Positions 35,443 through 45,064 of a stretch of DNA of 64,000 nt are shown in pieces. The notes beneath the pieces were generated by a model. The model saw only the letters and a program-made list of their open reading frames with translations. It did no database searches and had not been told where the DNA came from. The position numbers were made by a program, and so were the translations under genes. Each line of letters begins with the position of its first letter. Position 1 is the first letter of the stretch. The stretch covers positions 62,001 through 126,000 of the forward strand of contig NZ_OUNR01000022.1 of assembly GCF_900403705.1 (NCBI RefSeq), in the 5' to 3' direction. The stretch is from Nitrospira lenta. GTDB lineage: Bacteria; Nitrospirota; Nitrospiria; Nitrospirales; Nitrospiraceae.

Positions 35443-36987
35443 ATGGCCTTATCGAATGACCGCATAGAAATCAGCCCGGCGCAGGAAGCCTCGGTTCCGG
35501 TTGAGCCGACGACGTTGGTGATCTTCGGCGGATCGGGCGACCTCGCCAAGCGCCGGTTGATCCCGGCACTCTACAACCTGCTGCTGGACGGATTGATGCC
35601 GTCAAACTACGTCGTGTTGGGTCTCGGACGGAGACCGATGAGCGACGAAGAATTCCGCGCGACCTTGCGGGACGGTGTAGTGAAACATTCCCGCCAAGCG
35701 TTGATCGACGAAACGTGGAATGCCTTTGCCAATCATCTCTTCTACATGGCCGGAGAGAATGACGATCCGACTACCTACGTGCGGCTGAAAGCCCGCGCCG
35801 AGGAACTCGAGCGCACATTTCAGTTGCCGGGCAACCGCATTTTCTATCTCAGCATCCCTCCCAGCTCCTTCACGCCGGTATGCGAAGGACTCTCCAGTTC
35901 CGGCGTGGCAATCAAAGACAACGGGCACGCGCCCTATGCCAGGATCATTGTGGAGAAACCGGTTGGGCGAGATTTGACATCGGCCCAGGCGATCAACACC
36001 GTCACCGGACGCGTGTTCGACGAGTCGCAGATCTTCCGGATCGATCATTACCTGGGCAAAGAAACCGTCCAAAATCTGATGGTCGTGCGGTTTGCCAACA
36101 GCATTTTCGAGCCCATCTGGAACCACAAGTACATCGACCATGTACAGATTACGGTCAGTGAAGCGGAAGGGGTCGGCAGCCGATCGTCCTACTATGAAGA
36201 GGCCGGCGCATTGCGCGACATGGTCCAGAATCACATGCTCCAGCTGCTCTGCCTGGTGGCGATGGAGCCGCCTTACTCGCTCGACCCGGATGTCGTCCGC
36301 AACGCCAAGATGGAAGTGCTCCGCTGCTTGCGCCCGATCATCGGCAAGGATGTCGAAAAATTTACGGTGCGCGCGCAATACACCGAAGGGACCGCCCACG
36401 GCGAACCCATGCCGGGCTATCGACGAGAAAAAGGCGTGGACCCCACGTCCACCACGGAGACCTATGTCGCCGTGAAATGCTTCGTCGAAAACTGGCGCTG
36501 GTCCGGCGTGCCGTTTTATCTGCGCACCGGGAAAGCGCTGCCGCTCCGCGCGAGTGAAATCGCGGTGCAGTTCAAGGACATTCCGCAAATTCTCTTCAAT
36601 GCCAACGGCCAATCACCACAAGCCCCGAACGTGCTGACGCTCCGCATCCAGCCGGAAGAAGGCTTGTCGCTCAGAATTGTCTCGCGAGTGCCGGGTACCA
36701 GGGCACAAACCCACCCAGTCGAAATGAATTTCAAATATGGAGAAGTGTTCGGCAGGCCGTCGCCGGAAGCCTACGAGCGCTTGCTCTTGGACGTGATGGT
36801 AGGCGATGCGTCACGCTTCATGCGCCGCGATGCGGTCGAAGCCTCCTGGGCCTGGATCACCCAGATCCTCGAAGGCTGGCAGCAGTCCGGTCAACGGTGG
36901 CTTCCTGAATATCAAGCCGGCACATGGGGTCCGGTCGAAGCCGACCGCCTCATTCAAAACGACGGCCGGTCCTGGCGGACGTTGTAG
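35443..36987 (+). CDS. zwf: Glucose-6-phosphate 1-dehydrogenase
   Basis: A 514 aa enzyme opening the oxidative pentose-phosphate pathway. The cofactor loop VIFGGSGDLAKRRLIPALY and active-site RIDHYLGKE (near residue 199) are intact, as is YFYLRTGK-type FYLRTGKALP. ATG 35443 was chosen because longer starts overlap gnd. Convergent with the thioredoxin gene, which ends 7 nt after the zwf stop. The lactone-processing enzyme is not in the window. Confidence 0.96.
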   Translation: MALSNDRIEISPAQEASVPVEPTTLVIFGGSGDLAKRRLIPALYNLLLDGLMPSNYVVLGLGRRPMSDEEFRATLRDGVVKHSRQALIDETWNAFANHLFYMAGENDDPTTYVRLKARAEELERTFQLPGNRIFYLSIPPSSFTPVCEGLSSSGVAIKDNGHAPYARIIVEKPVGRDLTSAQAINTVTGRVFDESQIFRIDHYLGKETVQNLMVVRFANSIFEPIWNHKYIDHVQITVSEAEGVGSRSSYYEEAGALRDMVQNHMLQLLCLVAMEPPYSLDPDVVRNAKMEVLRCLRPIIGKDVEKFTVRAQYTEGTAHGEPMPGYRREKGVDPTSTTETYVAVKCFVENWRWSGVPFYLRTGKALPLRASEIAVQFKDIPQILFNANGQSPQAPNVLTLRIQPEEGLSLRIVSRVPGTRAQTHPVEMNFKYGEVFGRPSPEAYERLLLDVMVGDASRFMRRDAVEASWAWITQILEGWQQSGQRWLPEYQAGTWGPVEADRLIQNDGRSWRTL

Positions 36988-36994
36988 CCCCTTC

Positions 36995-37318
36995 TCAACC
37001 AAGCTGAAGCTGTCTCAGGATTTCTTCCTTCCTCCCCAGCCCGCCGATGAATCGCTCGAAGGAACCGTCCCGGTACAGCGCCAAGGCCGGGAGCGAGAAG
37101 ATCTCCAACTCAGCCGGAATCTGGAAATTCTCATCGACATTCATAGTCAGGACGAGGACCTCCGCTCCGAGTTCCCCCTGCACCTGCTCCAGTTCGTGCA
37201 TCAGACTTTTGCAATGGCCGCATCCCGGCTTCCAAAACTCGATGAGCACCGGAACCGTGGCGCGTTCGACAATCCTGTCGAAATCCACGTCGGTCACCGG
37301 TTGGAGGCGTGATGACAT
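36995..37318 (-). CDS. Thioredoxin-family protein
   Basis: A 107 aa thioredoxin fold with active site WKPGCGHCKS (Cys 33 and 36) instead of the usual WCGPC. The cis-Pro region is FSLPALALYRDG. It has no signal peptide, so cytosolic thiol-disulfide exchange is likely. It starts 5 nt after the stop of the SGNH esterase on the same strand, so they are probably one transcript. The CGHC pair is more typical of oxidising or PDI-like proteins, which makes the role uncertain. Confidence 0.88.
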   Translation of the reverse strand: MSSRLQPVTDVDFDRIVERATVPVLIEFWKPGCGHCKSLMHELEQVQGELGAEVLVLTMNVDENFQIPAELEIFSLPALALYRDGSFERFIGGLGRKEEILRQLQLG

Positions 37319-37323
37319 CGGAG

Positions 37324-37965
37324 CTACGATGACTTCGACAAGACAGGTTGGAGAACTTGCCGATAGACCAGATCGGCAAAGAGGCGATAGCCCGCTGTGG
37401 TGAGGTGCAATCCGTCGTTGGAATACTCACGGGCCAACAAGTTGGTCTCGGGTTCAGCGGTGGCTGCAAAGAGATCGACGGCGGTGAGATGTTTCGTTCG
37501 AGCATAGTCGAGAATCAGACCGTTCAGCTCAAACCGCCGCGCTAGATGCTCAGCCACCCACGCCATCCCTTCCCGGCTGTTGCCTGCATCCTCGACTCGT
37601 AAAGACGGCACCGTCACAGGCACCGGCACGACTCCGGCAGCCAGCGTCTGCTCGTACATCTTCACCAGATTACGCATGATTTCATGCGTCGGCCCGTTCC
37701 ACCCTAGATCATTGGTGCCTCCCAGGATCACGACAAAGCGGGGTTCATGCGCGAGGACATCCTTTCGGAATCGCAGGACCATTTCCCCGGTGAGCTCCCC
37801 GCAGATACCGCTGATGGAAACCCGGCCGGCCGATCCGACGCTCTCTTGAAGTGATTCGCCATAGGGGGTGGAACTCCCTTGAGGATTCTCTCTGGTCGGC
37901 GACTGAAACCCAGCGGTCAGGCTGTCGCCGAAACAGACGATGTGAACAGGCGATCGTGAATGCAT
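37324..37965 (-). CDS. SGNH/GDSL-type esterase
   Basis: A 213 aa hydrolase with the four SGNH blocks: FGDSLTAG with the nucleophile Ser, GICGELTGEM, GGTNDLG with Asn and SNDGLHLTTAGY with the Asp/His pair. It is similar to TAP-like esterases and lysophospholipases. No convincing signal peptide. ATG 37965 was chosen; a GTG at 38016 with AAGG upstream would add 17 residues. Divergent from the HEAT-repeat gene. Confidence 0.88.
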   Translation of the reverse strand: MHSRSPVHIVCFGDSLTAGFQSPTRENPQGSSTPYGESLQESVGSAGRVSISGICGELTGEMVLRFRKDVLAHEPRFVVILGGTNDLGWNGPTHEIMRNLVKMYEQTLAAGVVPVPVTVPSLRVEDAGNSREGMAWVAEHLARRFELNGLILDYARTKHLTAVDLFAATAEPETNLLAREYSNDGLHLTTAGYRLFADLVYRQVLQPVLSKSS

Positions 37966-38094
37966 GATGCCGCGATTGTACCGACCGTCTGGGGAGCTGA
38001 CAAGCCCGATGCTCACATCAGCCTTCGTGAGTTCAGCTAGTCAAGAATACTCATTCCCTTGACGAATTTTCGACCTCCCGATAGGTGTATCACT

Positions 38095-39894
38095 ATGTCT
38101 GATCTCAAGACCGCACAAGAGATGATGGCAGCGGCGGTAGCGGCGAAGGGAACTGAAGATCCTGAAATCGCCTCAGTCAAGCGCGTCCTGAAGCTTCTCG
38201 ATAAGACTGCCAAATCCAATCGCACCTATGGGGCCACCAATCCGGTGGCGATGAAATTCTCCCAACAGCTCTTTGAGGAACTTTCCAGCCACCTCAGCAC
38301 CTACGCCAAACTCACGTTTCTCGTCACCCGCGCCGAGCTGCTCTGTAAAGACGAAGTCGTTTATCAGGCCGAGAAAGAGGGAGGCAGTGAAAACCTCGCG
38401 TTCAAGCTCTACGCCGACGGCATTCGCGAACTCGTGCTGCATCAAGATTTGACTCAGGAAGATCTGTCATTTTTCCTCGAGGCCCTCTGGGCAAGCCAGG
38501 ACCAGGAGAACGACGACGACATCGTGACTCGCCTCTGGCAAAAAAACATGCCGGCGCTGACGCTGGTTACGGCAGAAGAAATTGCCAAAGCATCCGGAGG
38601 ATCGGACGCCTTCCTCAAGCTAAACCCTCTTACAACGTCAGATTCAACCCTCCGGGAACTGCTCGATCAAGAACGCAAGAAGCACCACGCACAATCTGAG
38701 AGCAGTGACACCCAGACCGCGGCCCAGCAAAAAGCGCGATTCCAGTCCGGCTTGGTCGGCTATGAGGTCACGGAGGAAGAGCTGGTGGCGCTCGCCAAAG
38801 AAATCGAGATGGAGAGCCAGCAGGACAGTACGACCTACATTCTCGATGTCCTCACCGCGATTCTGGCATCGGAGCAATCGCCGGCCCTGCTGACAAAACT
38901 CTTCTCCCTCTGGAGCCACGTCATTACGGCGCTGTTTCACGCGGGGAAATGGGCCGTGCTTGAATCCGTCCTCAGCATCCTCCACGAAACAGAGGCCGTT
39001 CGTCCGGATATTGCCGAAGATCATAAGCAGCAGCTGGCCACCCTCCTGACCGGCCTCGGCAAACCGGAACACATCAAAGCTATCGAGGCATATCTGAACC
39101 GGACTCCGAACCCCGACACCGAAGGCCTCTCTACCGTACTCCTCTTGATGGGACCGGATGCCGTCTCTCTCCTCTGCTCACTGATGGCGAATCTCGAACA
39201 CCCGACCCACCAGGCGATTGTGGCGGAAACGCTCCACACCTTAGCCCAAGACCATCCCGAGCCGTTGATTCGCGGCCTCACCGACCGACGACCGGTGTAT
39301 GTCAGAAACCTGCTCGCCATCGTCGCCAAGTGGAATAATCCGGTCTTCGCCGAAGCGGTTGAAAAGCTCGTGCGCTATCCGGATGCGCAGGTCCGCAAGG
39401 AAGCGATTCGAGTATTCGGGCTCCTCACGCCCACCGGCAATGGCGCTCGGCTCATTCTCTGCCTGTCCGATACCGAAGACTCCGTCCGTATCGCCGCATT
39501 GAAGCTGTTGGCTACCGGACGCTATACCGCTCCGTTTCCGCAGTGGACCCCGATGCTCTCCGGCGACACATTTCTGGAACGCTCGTTGAGCGAAAAACGC
39601 GGACTGTATCAAGCGATCCGCGCCACCTGCGGAGATGCCGCCATTCCCTACTGGGAAAGTCTCTTCATGGAATGGGCCTGGACCAACAGAAAGAAAAAAG
39701 AAGAATGCGCCGTCCTGGCGGCAGAAGCCCTGGGAAAACTGGCGACCCCTGCCGCGATCGCGACGTTAGAGCTCGGCAAGAACAAGGGAAGCGCCGCGGT
39801 CCGCCAGGCCTGCACCATGGCGCTCACACAACTGCAGAAGCAGTCCAAGACCAGCACGCCTCCACCCGCGCTACATGAGGACGCCCGTGAGTGA
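38095..39894 (+). CDS. HEAT-repeat protein upstream of an HD-GYP gene
   Basis: A 599 aa soluble, mostly helical protein. The C-terminal 300 residues carry HEAT-like repeats (ADAQVRKEAIRVFG-type units such as YPDAQVRKEAIRVFGLL, DTEDSVRIAALKLLATG and SAAVRQACTMALTQL). The N-terminal half resembles a phosphodiesterase-associated helical region without a known domain. It overlaps the HD-GYP gene by 8 nt, which indicates joint expression and likely a complex. Start ATG 38095 with AGGTG upstream. Confidence 0.85.
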   Translation: MSDLKTAQEMMAAAVAAKGTEDPEIASVKRVLKLLDKTAKSNRTYGATNPVAMKFSQQLFEELSSHLSTYAKLTFLVTRAELLCKDEVVYQAEKEGGSENLAFKLYADGIRELVLHQDLTQEDLSFFLEALWASQDQENDDDIVTRLWQKNMPALTLVTAEEIAKASGGSDAFLKLNPLTTSDSTLRELLDQERKKHHAQSESSDTQTAAQQKARFQSGLVGYEVTEEELVALAKEIEMESQQDSTTYILDVLTAILASEQSPALLTKLFSLWSHVITALFHAGKWAVLESVLSILHETEAVRPDIAEDHKQQLATLLTGLGKPEHIKAIEAYLNRTPNPDTEGLSTVLLLMGPDAVSLLCSLMANLEHPTHQAIVAETLHTLAQDHPEPLIRGLTDRRPVYVRNLLAIVAKWNNPVFAEAVEKLVRYPDAQVRKEAIRVFGLLTPTGNGARLILCLSDTEDSVRIAALKLLATGRYTAPFPQWTPMLSGDTFLERSLSEKRGLYQAIRATCGDAAIPYWESLFMEWAWTNRKKKEECAVLAAEALGKLATPAAIATLELGKNKGSAAVRQACTMALTQLQKQSKTSTPPPALHEDARE

Positions 39895-41461
39895 TTTCAA
39901 GCTCGCTCAGCCCACCGCTAAAGACGACCAGACGCAGCCGCTGCTGACTCACGAGAAATCCCTGTCGCAAAAAATCGGCCACGGCTCCGAGGCCGGCGAC
40001 ATTCTCGATCAGCAACTCGTGATGCTGGGCTTCCAGCTGATTACTCAACTCAACACGCTCATCAAAACCTCAAAGATTCACGGCCGAGCTAACGCCGCGC
40101 TGGATAAGCCGGTTGAGACCATGCTGACGCTGATTCAGACGCTGGCCCACGATCAGCCCGTCACCTTACGGTTGCAAAACGATTTCCTGTTCCTCGGCGA
40201 AAGTCATCTGAAGGTCAACGCCCAACAGATGGCGGTCATCGGCAGCATCATCGACTCACTGAACAAGTGGAAAATTGGCGGCCTGACATTCGGATCCGTC
40301 GTGACCTCGAAAGACCTTCGAGAATTCGCCTACCTCTTCGTCAGCATGGATCCCGCCACAAAATCCGTGGACGACTTCCGGCAAGAACTGAAAACGCGCG
40401 ACGTCAACGGCATCGACTTGGAGGACCCTCGCGAGCTGGAGCTCCACGAGGATTTGAGTGCCGGATCTGACTCGGGGAAGCCTGGAGAAACCAGCACGGA
40501 TACGAAGGTCCAACATAAGATCCAGTCCAAGAATGCCTACGCCAAAGCTGCCAGCGCCGTTGGAGGGCTCGAGAAATCTGTGCGCGATGGCGGCACAGTC
40601 AATTTCAAGCAGGCCAAGCGAGCGATCCAGAACATCGTGGACCTGATGATGCAGGACGAGGCGACTCTCTTGGGATTGACCACCCTGCGGTGCCACGATC
40701 AATACACCCACAATCACTCGGTTAACGTCTCCCTGCTCTCCATTGCCTTGGCCAACCGCACCGGCTATCCCAAGGTTGCACTGGCGGATCTCGGACTGGC
40801 CGCGCTGTTTCACGATATGGGCAAATCGACGATCCCCCTTGAAGTGCTGAATAAGCCCGGCGAGTTTTCCGACGAAGAATGGGTCGCGATGCGGAATCAT
40901 CCGACTGAAGGCGTGCTGAGCCTCGCGGAGTTGCGCGGAATTACCAACCTCCCAGCCCGCATGGCCGCCGCCTCGTTCGAACATCACATGAATCTCGATT
41001 ACTCCGGCTATCCCAAGTTAAAAACACCCTGGAAACTGTCGCTCACCGGCCGCATCCTGATGATTGCCGACTGCTACGATGCGATGACCTCCTCACGCGT
41101 CTACCGGCGAGAACCGATGTCACCTTCCAAGGTGCTGAACATCATGTTCGGCAAATCCGGGAAAAGTTTTGACGCAACGCTCTTGAAGCTGTTCGTGAAC
41201 TGCGTCGGCATCGTACCCATTGGCAGCCTCGTCATGCTGAATACCGACGAGCTGGCCGTTGTCCTCAGACCTGCGGTCGAGCGAGCCGATGCCGAACGAC
41301 CGCTGGTGAAAGTGATTGCCGATCCCGAAGGGAACCTGATGGATAGCGGTCCGGAATTGGACCTCACCGTCAAAGATATCTCCGGCGACTACCGGCACAG
41401 CATCGTGCGCCTCATCGACAATACGGAACATCAATTCGACACCAGCCGCTATTTCGTCTAG
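39887..41461 (+). CDS. HD-GYP domain protein (putative c-di-GMP phosphodiesterase)
   Basis: A 524 aa protein. The C-terminal HD-GYP domain has the HD pair in LFHDMGKSTIP (about residues 307-317), SFEHHMNLDYSGYP and IADCYDAMTSSRVY. These are the metal and substrate motifs of c-di-GMP-hydrolysing phosphodiesterases. The first 220 residues are a helical, unassigned region, and no receiver domain is present. The start is taken as GTG 39887, with GAGGA 5 nt before it, overlapping the HEAT gene stop. An ATG at 39875 lacks a ribosome site. It could set the c-di-GMP level read by the PilZ proteins at 14 kb, though nothing links them directly. Confidence 0.88.
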   Translation: MSDFKLAQPTAKDDQTQPLLTHEKSLSQKIGHGSEAGDILDQQLVMLGFQLITQLNTLIKTSKIHGRANAALDKPVETMLTLIQTLAHDQPVTLRLQNDFLFLGESHLKVNAQQMAVIGSIIDSLNKWKIGGLTFGSVVTSKDLREFAYLFVSMDPATKSVDDFRQELKTRDVNGIDLEDPRELELHEDLSAGSDSGKPGETSTDTKVQHKIQSKNAYAKAASAVGGLEKSVRDGGTVNFKQAKRAIQNIVDLMMQDEATLLGLTTLRCHDQYTHNHSVNVSLLSIALANRTGYPKVALADLGLAALFHDMGKSTIPLEVLNKPGEFSDEEWVAMRNHPTEGVLSLAELRGITNLPARMAAASFEHHMNLDYSGYPKLKTPWKLSLTGRILMIADCYDAMTSSRVYRREPMSPSKVLNIMFGKSGKSFDATLLKLFVNCVGIVPIGSLVMLNTDELAVVLRPAVERADAERPLVKVIADPEGNLMDSGPELDLTVKDISGDYRHSIVRLIDNTEHQFDTSRYFV

Positions 41462-41475
41462 CCCCCCGCGCTGTC

Positions 41476-41504
41476 TTGACAGGCCCTCAGCGCCTCGTTA
41501 TTCT
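41476..41504 (+). promoter_or_regulatory. Putative sigma70 promoter of the OmpH/Skp gene
   Basis: TTGACA (41476-41481), 17 nt, TATTCT (41499-41504), beginning 15 nt after the HD-GYP stop. The predicted transcript start near 41511 gives a 46-nt leader. Confidence 0.6.
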
Positions 41505-41556
41505 GACAGACGCTTACCCACACATCCGTTTCATGCTTAGCCTAAGGAGTGTTCAT

Positions 41557-42108
41557 ATGCGCATCCCCGTCGTCCAGACGCTTGTTGCTTCCGCCTTCTT
41601 CTCTCTGCTGCTGGGCTCGCTCTCGACGACCGTGCAGGCTGCCGACGCCTTCAAGATGGGCGTGGTCGACCCGCAGATGGTCTTGGAGAAGTCGAAAGCC
41701 GGCAAGAAAGCCCTCGAAGGACTCAAGGAATACGTCAGCACGAGGCAGAAGCTGCTCTCTCGCGATGAAGAAGAATTGCGGAACTACGAAAAGCAGCTCA
41801 AGGACCAGCTCGCCAAGTTGAGCGAGGCAGAGAAGAAAGACAAAGAAACGCAGTTCCGGGCAAGAATCCAAGACTATCAAAAGCGCGCGCAGGAATTTAA
41901 TCAGGAGCTTCAGGGCAAGCAGAAAGAGCTCGTCGACGACTATATGAAGCGCATCGCCTCAGCCACACAAACCGTGGCCGAGAAGGGAGGCTTCTCCATT
42001 GTGGTCGACCGCGGGAGCGAACAGACAGTGAAAATCGTGATCTATAATAAAGACACGGTTGAACTGACGGACCAGGTCATCAAAGAATTCGACCGCACGA
42101 ATAAGTAG
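41557..42108 (+). CDS. OmpH/Skp family periplasmic chaperone
   Basis: A 183 aa protein with a signal peptide (cleavage after TTVQA, about residue 28) and the Skp layout: an N-terminal beta strand (FKMGVVDPQMVLEKS), a long coiled coil (RQKLLSRDEEELRNYEKQLK onward) and a C-terminal beta hairpin (FSIVVDRGS...VIYNKD). Skp-type proteins shield unfolded outer-membrane proteins in the periplasm. AAGGAG precedes the ATG at 41557. Confidence 0.9.
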   Translation: MRIPVVQTLVASAFFSLLLGSLSTTVQAADAFKMGVVDPQMVLEKSKAGKKALEGLKEYVSTRQKLLSRDEEELRNYEKQLKDQLAKLSEAEKKDKETQFRARIQDYQKRAQEFNQELQGKQKELVDDYMKRIASATQTVAEKGGFSIVVDRGSEQTVKIVIYNKDTVELTDQVIKEFDRTNK

Positions 42109-42118
42109 CGCTCACGGA

Positions 42119-42499
42119 CTAGGCCGGCTGTCCTGCCTCAAGCGGATAGCCGGCCTCTCTCCACGCCGTAATACCCCCATCCATCGAAATCACGTTCGTA
42201 TACCCCATCTGTTGCAGCGCATCCGCCGCCAGGACCGAGCGAAATCCGCCTCCGCAATACAACACAATCGGGGTCTGTTTCTCAGGAATCATCGTTTCGA
42301 TATCGCGCTCGATCACTCCCTTGCCCACATGAGACGCCCCTTTGGCGTGATCCTTCGCAAACTCATAGTCTTCCCGTACGTCGATGAAGTGAAACCTTTC
42401 GCCGCGTGCCAGGCGGTTCCGCACATCGGCCACCGTACATTCCTTGACGCGCGCTTTGGCCTGGTTCACGAGGTTCAGAAACCCTGGATTGTGCTTCAT
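42119..42499 (-). CDS. Rhodanese-like domain protein
   Basis: A 126 aa single-domain sulfurtransferase with the active-site Cys at residue 82 in VLYCGGGFRS and the N-terminal FIDVREDYEF. No signal peptide. It transfers sulfane sulfur in the cytosol, partner unknown. Its ATG overlaps the stop of the radical SAM gene (ATGA) and has a GAGGAGGAAGG site, so the two genes are translationally coupled. Confidence 0.92.
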   Translation of the reverse strand: MKHNPGFLNLVNQAKARVKECTVADVRNRLARGERFHFIDVREDYEFAKDHAKGASHVGKGVIERDIETMIPEKQTPIVLYCGGGFRSVLAADALQQMGYTNVISMDGGITAWREAGYPLEAGQPA

Positions 42500-43527
42500 C
42501 CTTCCTCCTCCTGGTCAAACAATGTGGTCTGCGCTCCGCTAGGCCGCCTGAAAGTATCGGGAATCGCGTCCTCCCGATCGCAGGCAAAACCGGCCCGACG
42601 CCTAGTCATCTCGAATAACTGCTCGATCATCTGCCAATAGGTTCCCGTTCCATGGTGCCGATCAAAGAACGCTGATTCGGAGAGCCGGCCCCCTCGTACC
42701 TCACGAAGTCGATTAGTGATTTTCGCGACCCGATCCGGGAATGCTTCTTTGATTCGTTCCAAAAAAACGGGCTCAACGCTACCGGAGAGCCTTAACAAGC
42801 TGAACGTCGCCGCACATGCGCCGGCAGCCCGCGCCCGCTCCAACAACTCAGGAATCGCCTCATCGTTGAGTCCAGGAATGACCGGAGCAATCGAAATACC
42901 AGTCGAGATCCCCGCCTCAGCGAGAGCCTTCATGATTTCAAATCGTTTGCCGACCGACGGCGCCTGCGGCTCCATCTTTCTGGCCACGGCATCATCGGCA
43001 AACGGAATGCTGAAGTAGACCCGTGTCCAGGCTTTCTGACGCAGCCTTGTTAACACGTCCAAATCACGGAGCACCAATGCACCCTTCGTAATGATTCCCA
43101 CCGGATTCCGATAGTCCGCACAGACTTCTAAACAGGCACGCGTCAGCCCGTATGAGGCTTCCAGCGGTTGATAGCAATCGGTATTCCCGGAAAATACGAC
43201 CAGCTCCCCCTTCCAGGATCGACGCTCAAAGGCCTGACGCAACAAAGCCGCCGCATCCTCCTTCACCACCAGTTTGGACTCGAAATCGGTTCCGGCTCCG
43301 AACCCCCAATACTCGTGTGACGGACGCGCATAGCAATAGGCACAGCCATGGAAACAGCCACGATAGGGATTGACACTCCAGCGAAAGGGCAGATCAGGGC
43401 TGTCATTGCGACTCAGAATTTCCCGGCTCGCATCGTGAAAGATCTCCACTCTTGCCGTGGAAGCAGGCTCCAGCAATTCGCGATGGGACGATTCAAATGG
43501 ATTGGGAGGATTCGATACCGTGCGCAT
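42496..43527 (-). CDS. PA0069-type radical SAM protein
   Basis: A 343 aa radical SAM enzyme with the cluster motif CFHGCAYCYARPSHEYWGF (Cys-x3-Cys-x2-Cys), and SVNPYRGC before it, as in the PA0069/SplB-like family. The reaction is unknown. The start is uncertain: ATG 43527 gives MRTVSNPPNPFES, which fits the family N-terminus, and a GTG at 43605 is also in frame. Neither has a clear ribosome site. Coupled to the downstream rhodanese, which suggests a sulfur-related modification, an inference only. Confidence 0.85.
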   Translation of the reverse strand: MRTVSNPPNPFESSHRELLEPASTARVEIFHDASREILSRNDSPDLPFRWSVNPYRGCFHGCAYCYARPSHEYWGFGAGTDFESKLVVKEDAAALLRQAFERRSWKGELVVFSGNTDCYQPLEASYGLTRACLEVCADYRNPVGIITKGALVLRDLDVLTRLRQKAWTRVYFSIPFADDAVARKMEPQAPSVGKRFEIMKALAEAGISTGISIAPVIPGLNDEAIPELLERARAAGACAATFSLLRLSGSVEPVFLERIKEAFPDRVAKITNRLREVRGGRLSESAFFDRHHGTGTYWQMIEQLFEMTRRRAGFACDREDAIPDTFRRPSGAQTTLFDQEEEG

Positions 43528-43613
43528 CACATCATCGTGGCGACACGAATGGCGATTGTCAATCGACGTAAATTCACCCGACGGCGACCTCTCACCCGGT
43601 AGCACGCGTTTCG

Positions 43614-43642
43614 TTGACTCTACCTAACCCCGATGCTAGATT
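43614..43642 (+). promoter_or_regulatory. Putative sigma70 promoter of serS
   Basis: TTGACT (43614-43619), 17 nt, TAGATT (43637-43642). The predicted transcription start near 43649 rules out the long open frame from 43614 and supports the GTG start at 43668. Confidence 0.6.
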
Positions 43643-43667
43643 CCTCAAACTTTCTGAGGAGTACCAC

Positions 43668-44951
43668 GTGTACGATTTACGTCAACTGCGGGACCATCTC
43701 GACTCAATCCGCGAACGCCTCGGCCGCCGGGGGACCGATGTCCCTTGGGACACCATGAAGCAGCTGATCGAGGAGCGTCGCAATCTGACCATGCAGGTGG
43801 AACTGCTCCGCAATGATCTCAAAAAAGGCTCTGACGAGGTCGCCCGGTTGAAACGGGCCAAGGAACCGGCAGACAGCGCGGTGGCCGCCATGAAGCAGGT
43901 TGGGGATCGCATTCGTGAGATTGAAGGCACGCTGCGCGGCGTAGAAGAGTCCCTTACCGATCTGAATTTGCGCATTCCGAATGTGCCGCATGAATCAGTC
44001 CCCCCGGGACACGATGCCTCGGATAATGTCGAAATCCGTCAATGGGGCACCCATCCCTCCTTCGACTTTCCGGCGAAACCCCATTGGGAACTCGGTGAAG
44101 CCTTAGGCATTCTCGATTTCGATCGGGCATCCAAGCTCGCCGGCGCCCGTTTTGTCGTGATGACCGGGGCCGGAGCCCAGTTGGAACGCGCGCTTATCAA
44201 CTACATGCTGGACCGCCATACGACGCAGTACGGATACCGGGAAGTGCTTCCTCCCCTGCTGGTCAATCGCGCAACCATGACCGGCACAGGCCAACTGCCT
44301 AAGTTTGAAGAGGATCTGTTCCGTCTGAAGGACGAAGATTATTTCCTGATTCCTACAGCCGAAGTGCCGCTTACAAATCTCCACCGAGATGAATTGCTGG
44401 ACGAAGAAATATTGCCGATCCGCTATACCGCCTATACGCCTTGCTTCCGCCGCGAAGCCGGGTCTTATGGGAAAGATACCCGCGGCTTGATCAGGCTCCA
44501 TCAGTTCAATAAAGTCGAACTCGTCTCATTTTGCCCCCCTGACCAGTCACAGGCCGAACTCGAACGCCTCACCGGTCACGCAGAGAGCATCTTGCAGGGA
44601 TTAGGATTACCCTATCGCGTCATGACGCTCTGCGCCGGAGATATGGGGTTTTCAGCCACCAAAACGTACGACATCGAAGTCTGGCTCCCCTCGCAACAGC
44701 ACTTCCGTGAAATCTCCTCCTGTAGCAACTTTGAGGCATTTCAGGCCCGTCGCGCCAACATCCGGTACCGCACAAAAGGCGCGAAGAAGGACTCCAAGAC
44801 AGAGTTCGTCCATACCTTGAACGGATCGGGCCTCGCCGTGGGCCGAACGCTGCTCGCGATTTTGGAGAACTACCAGCAAGCGGATGGGAGCATTGTCGTC
44901 CCCGCACCGCTCCGCCCCTATATGGGAGGGCTTGACTGCATCAGAAAGTAG
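43668..44951 (+). CDS. serS: Seryl-tRNA synthetase
   Basis: A 427 aa class II synthetase that charges tRNA-Ser. The N-terminal coiled coil (about residues 30-100) binds the tRNA long arm. Motif 2 region [20 protein letters not shown] and the C-terminal [18 protein letters not shown] (motif 3) are intact. The start is GTG 43668 ([12 protein letters not shown]), with GAGGAG 7 nt upstream, which gives the normal SerRS N-terminus. It is followed 23 nt later by a tRNA-Ser gene, its own substrate. Confidence 0.97.
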   Translation: MYDLRQLRDHLDSIRERLGRRGTDVPWDTMKQLIEERRNLTMQVELLRNDLKKGSDEVARLKRAKEPADSAVAAMKQVGDRIREIEGTLRGVEESLTDLNLRIPNVPHESVPPGHDASDNVEIRQWGTHPSFDFPAKPHWELGEALGILDFDRASKLAGARFVVMTGAGAQLERALINYMLDRHTTQYGYREVLPPLLVNRATMTGTGQLPKFEEDLFRLKDEDYFLIPTAEVPLTNLHRDELLDEEILPIRYTAYTPCFRREAGSYGKDTRGLIRLHQFNKVELVSFCPPDQSQAELERLTGHAESILQGLGLPYRVMTLCAGDMGFSATKTYDIEVWLPSQQHFREISSCSNFEAFQARRANIRYRTKGAKKDSKTEFVHTLNGSGLAVGRTLLAILENYQQADGSIVVPAPLRPYMGGLDCIRK

Positions 44952-44974
44952 TGCCACATATCTTCTTACGGCTC

Positions 44975-45064
44975 GGAGGGGTGACGGAGCGGCCGAACGT
45001 GCCAGTCTTGAAAACTGGAGATGGGGCAACCTATCCGCGAGTTCAAATCTCGCCCCCTCCGCCA
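44975..45064 (+). tRNA. tRNA-Ser(UGA)
   Basis: A 90-nt class II tRNA with encoded CCA. Acceptor GGAGGGG pairs with CCCCTCC. The anticodon arm is CCAGT-CTTGAAA-ACTGG with anticodon TGA. A long variable arm and a GTTCAAATC T-loop follow. It lies directly downstream of serS. Confidence 0.95.

Noticed and set aside
35602-36612. 336-codon minus-strand frame opposite zwf
   Set aside because: zwf is unambiguous, and the antisense product has no recognisable features.
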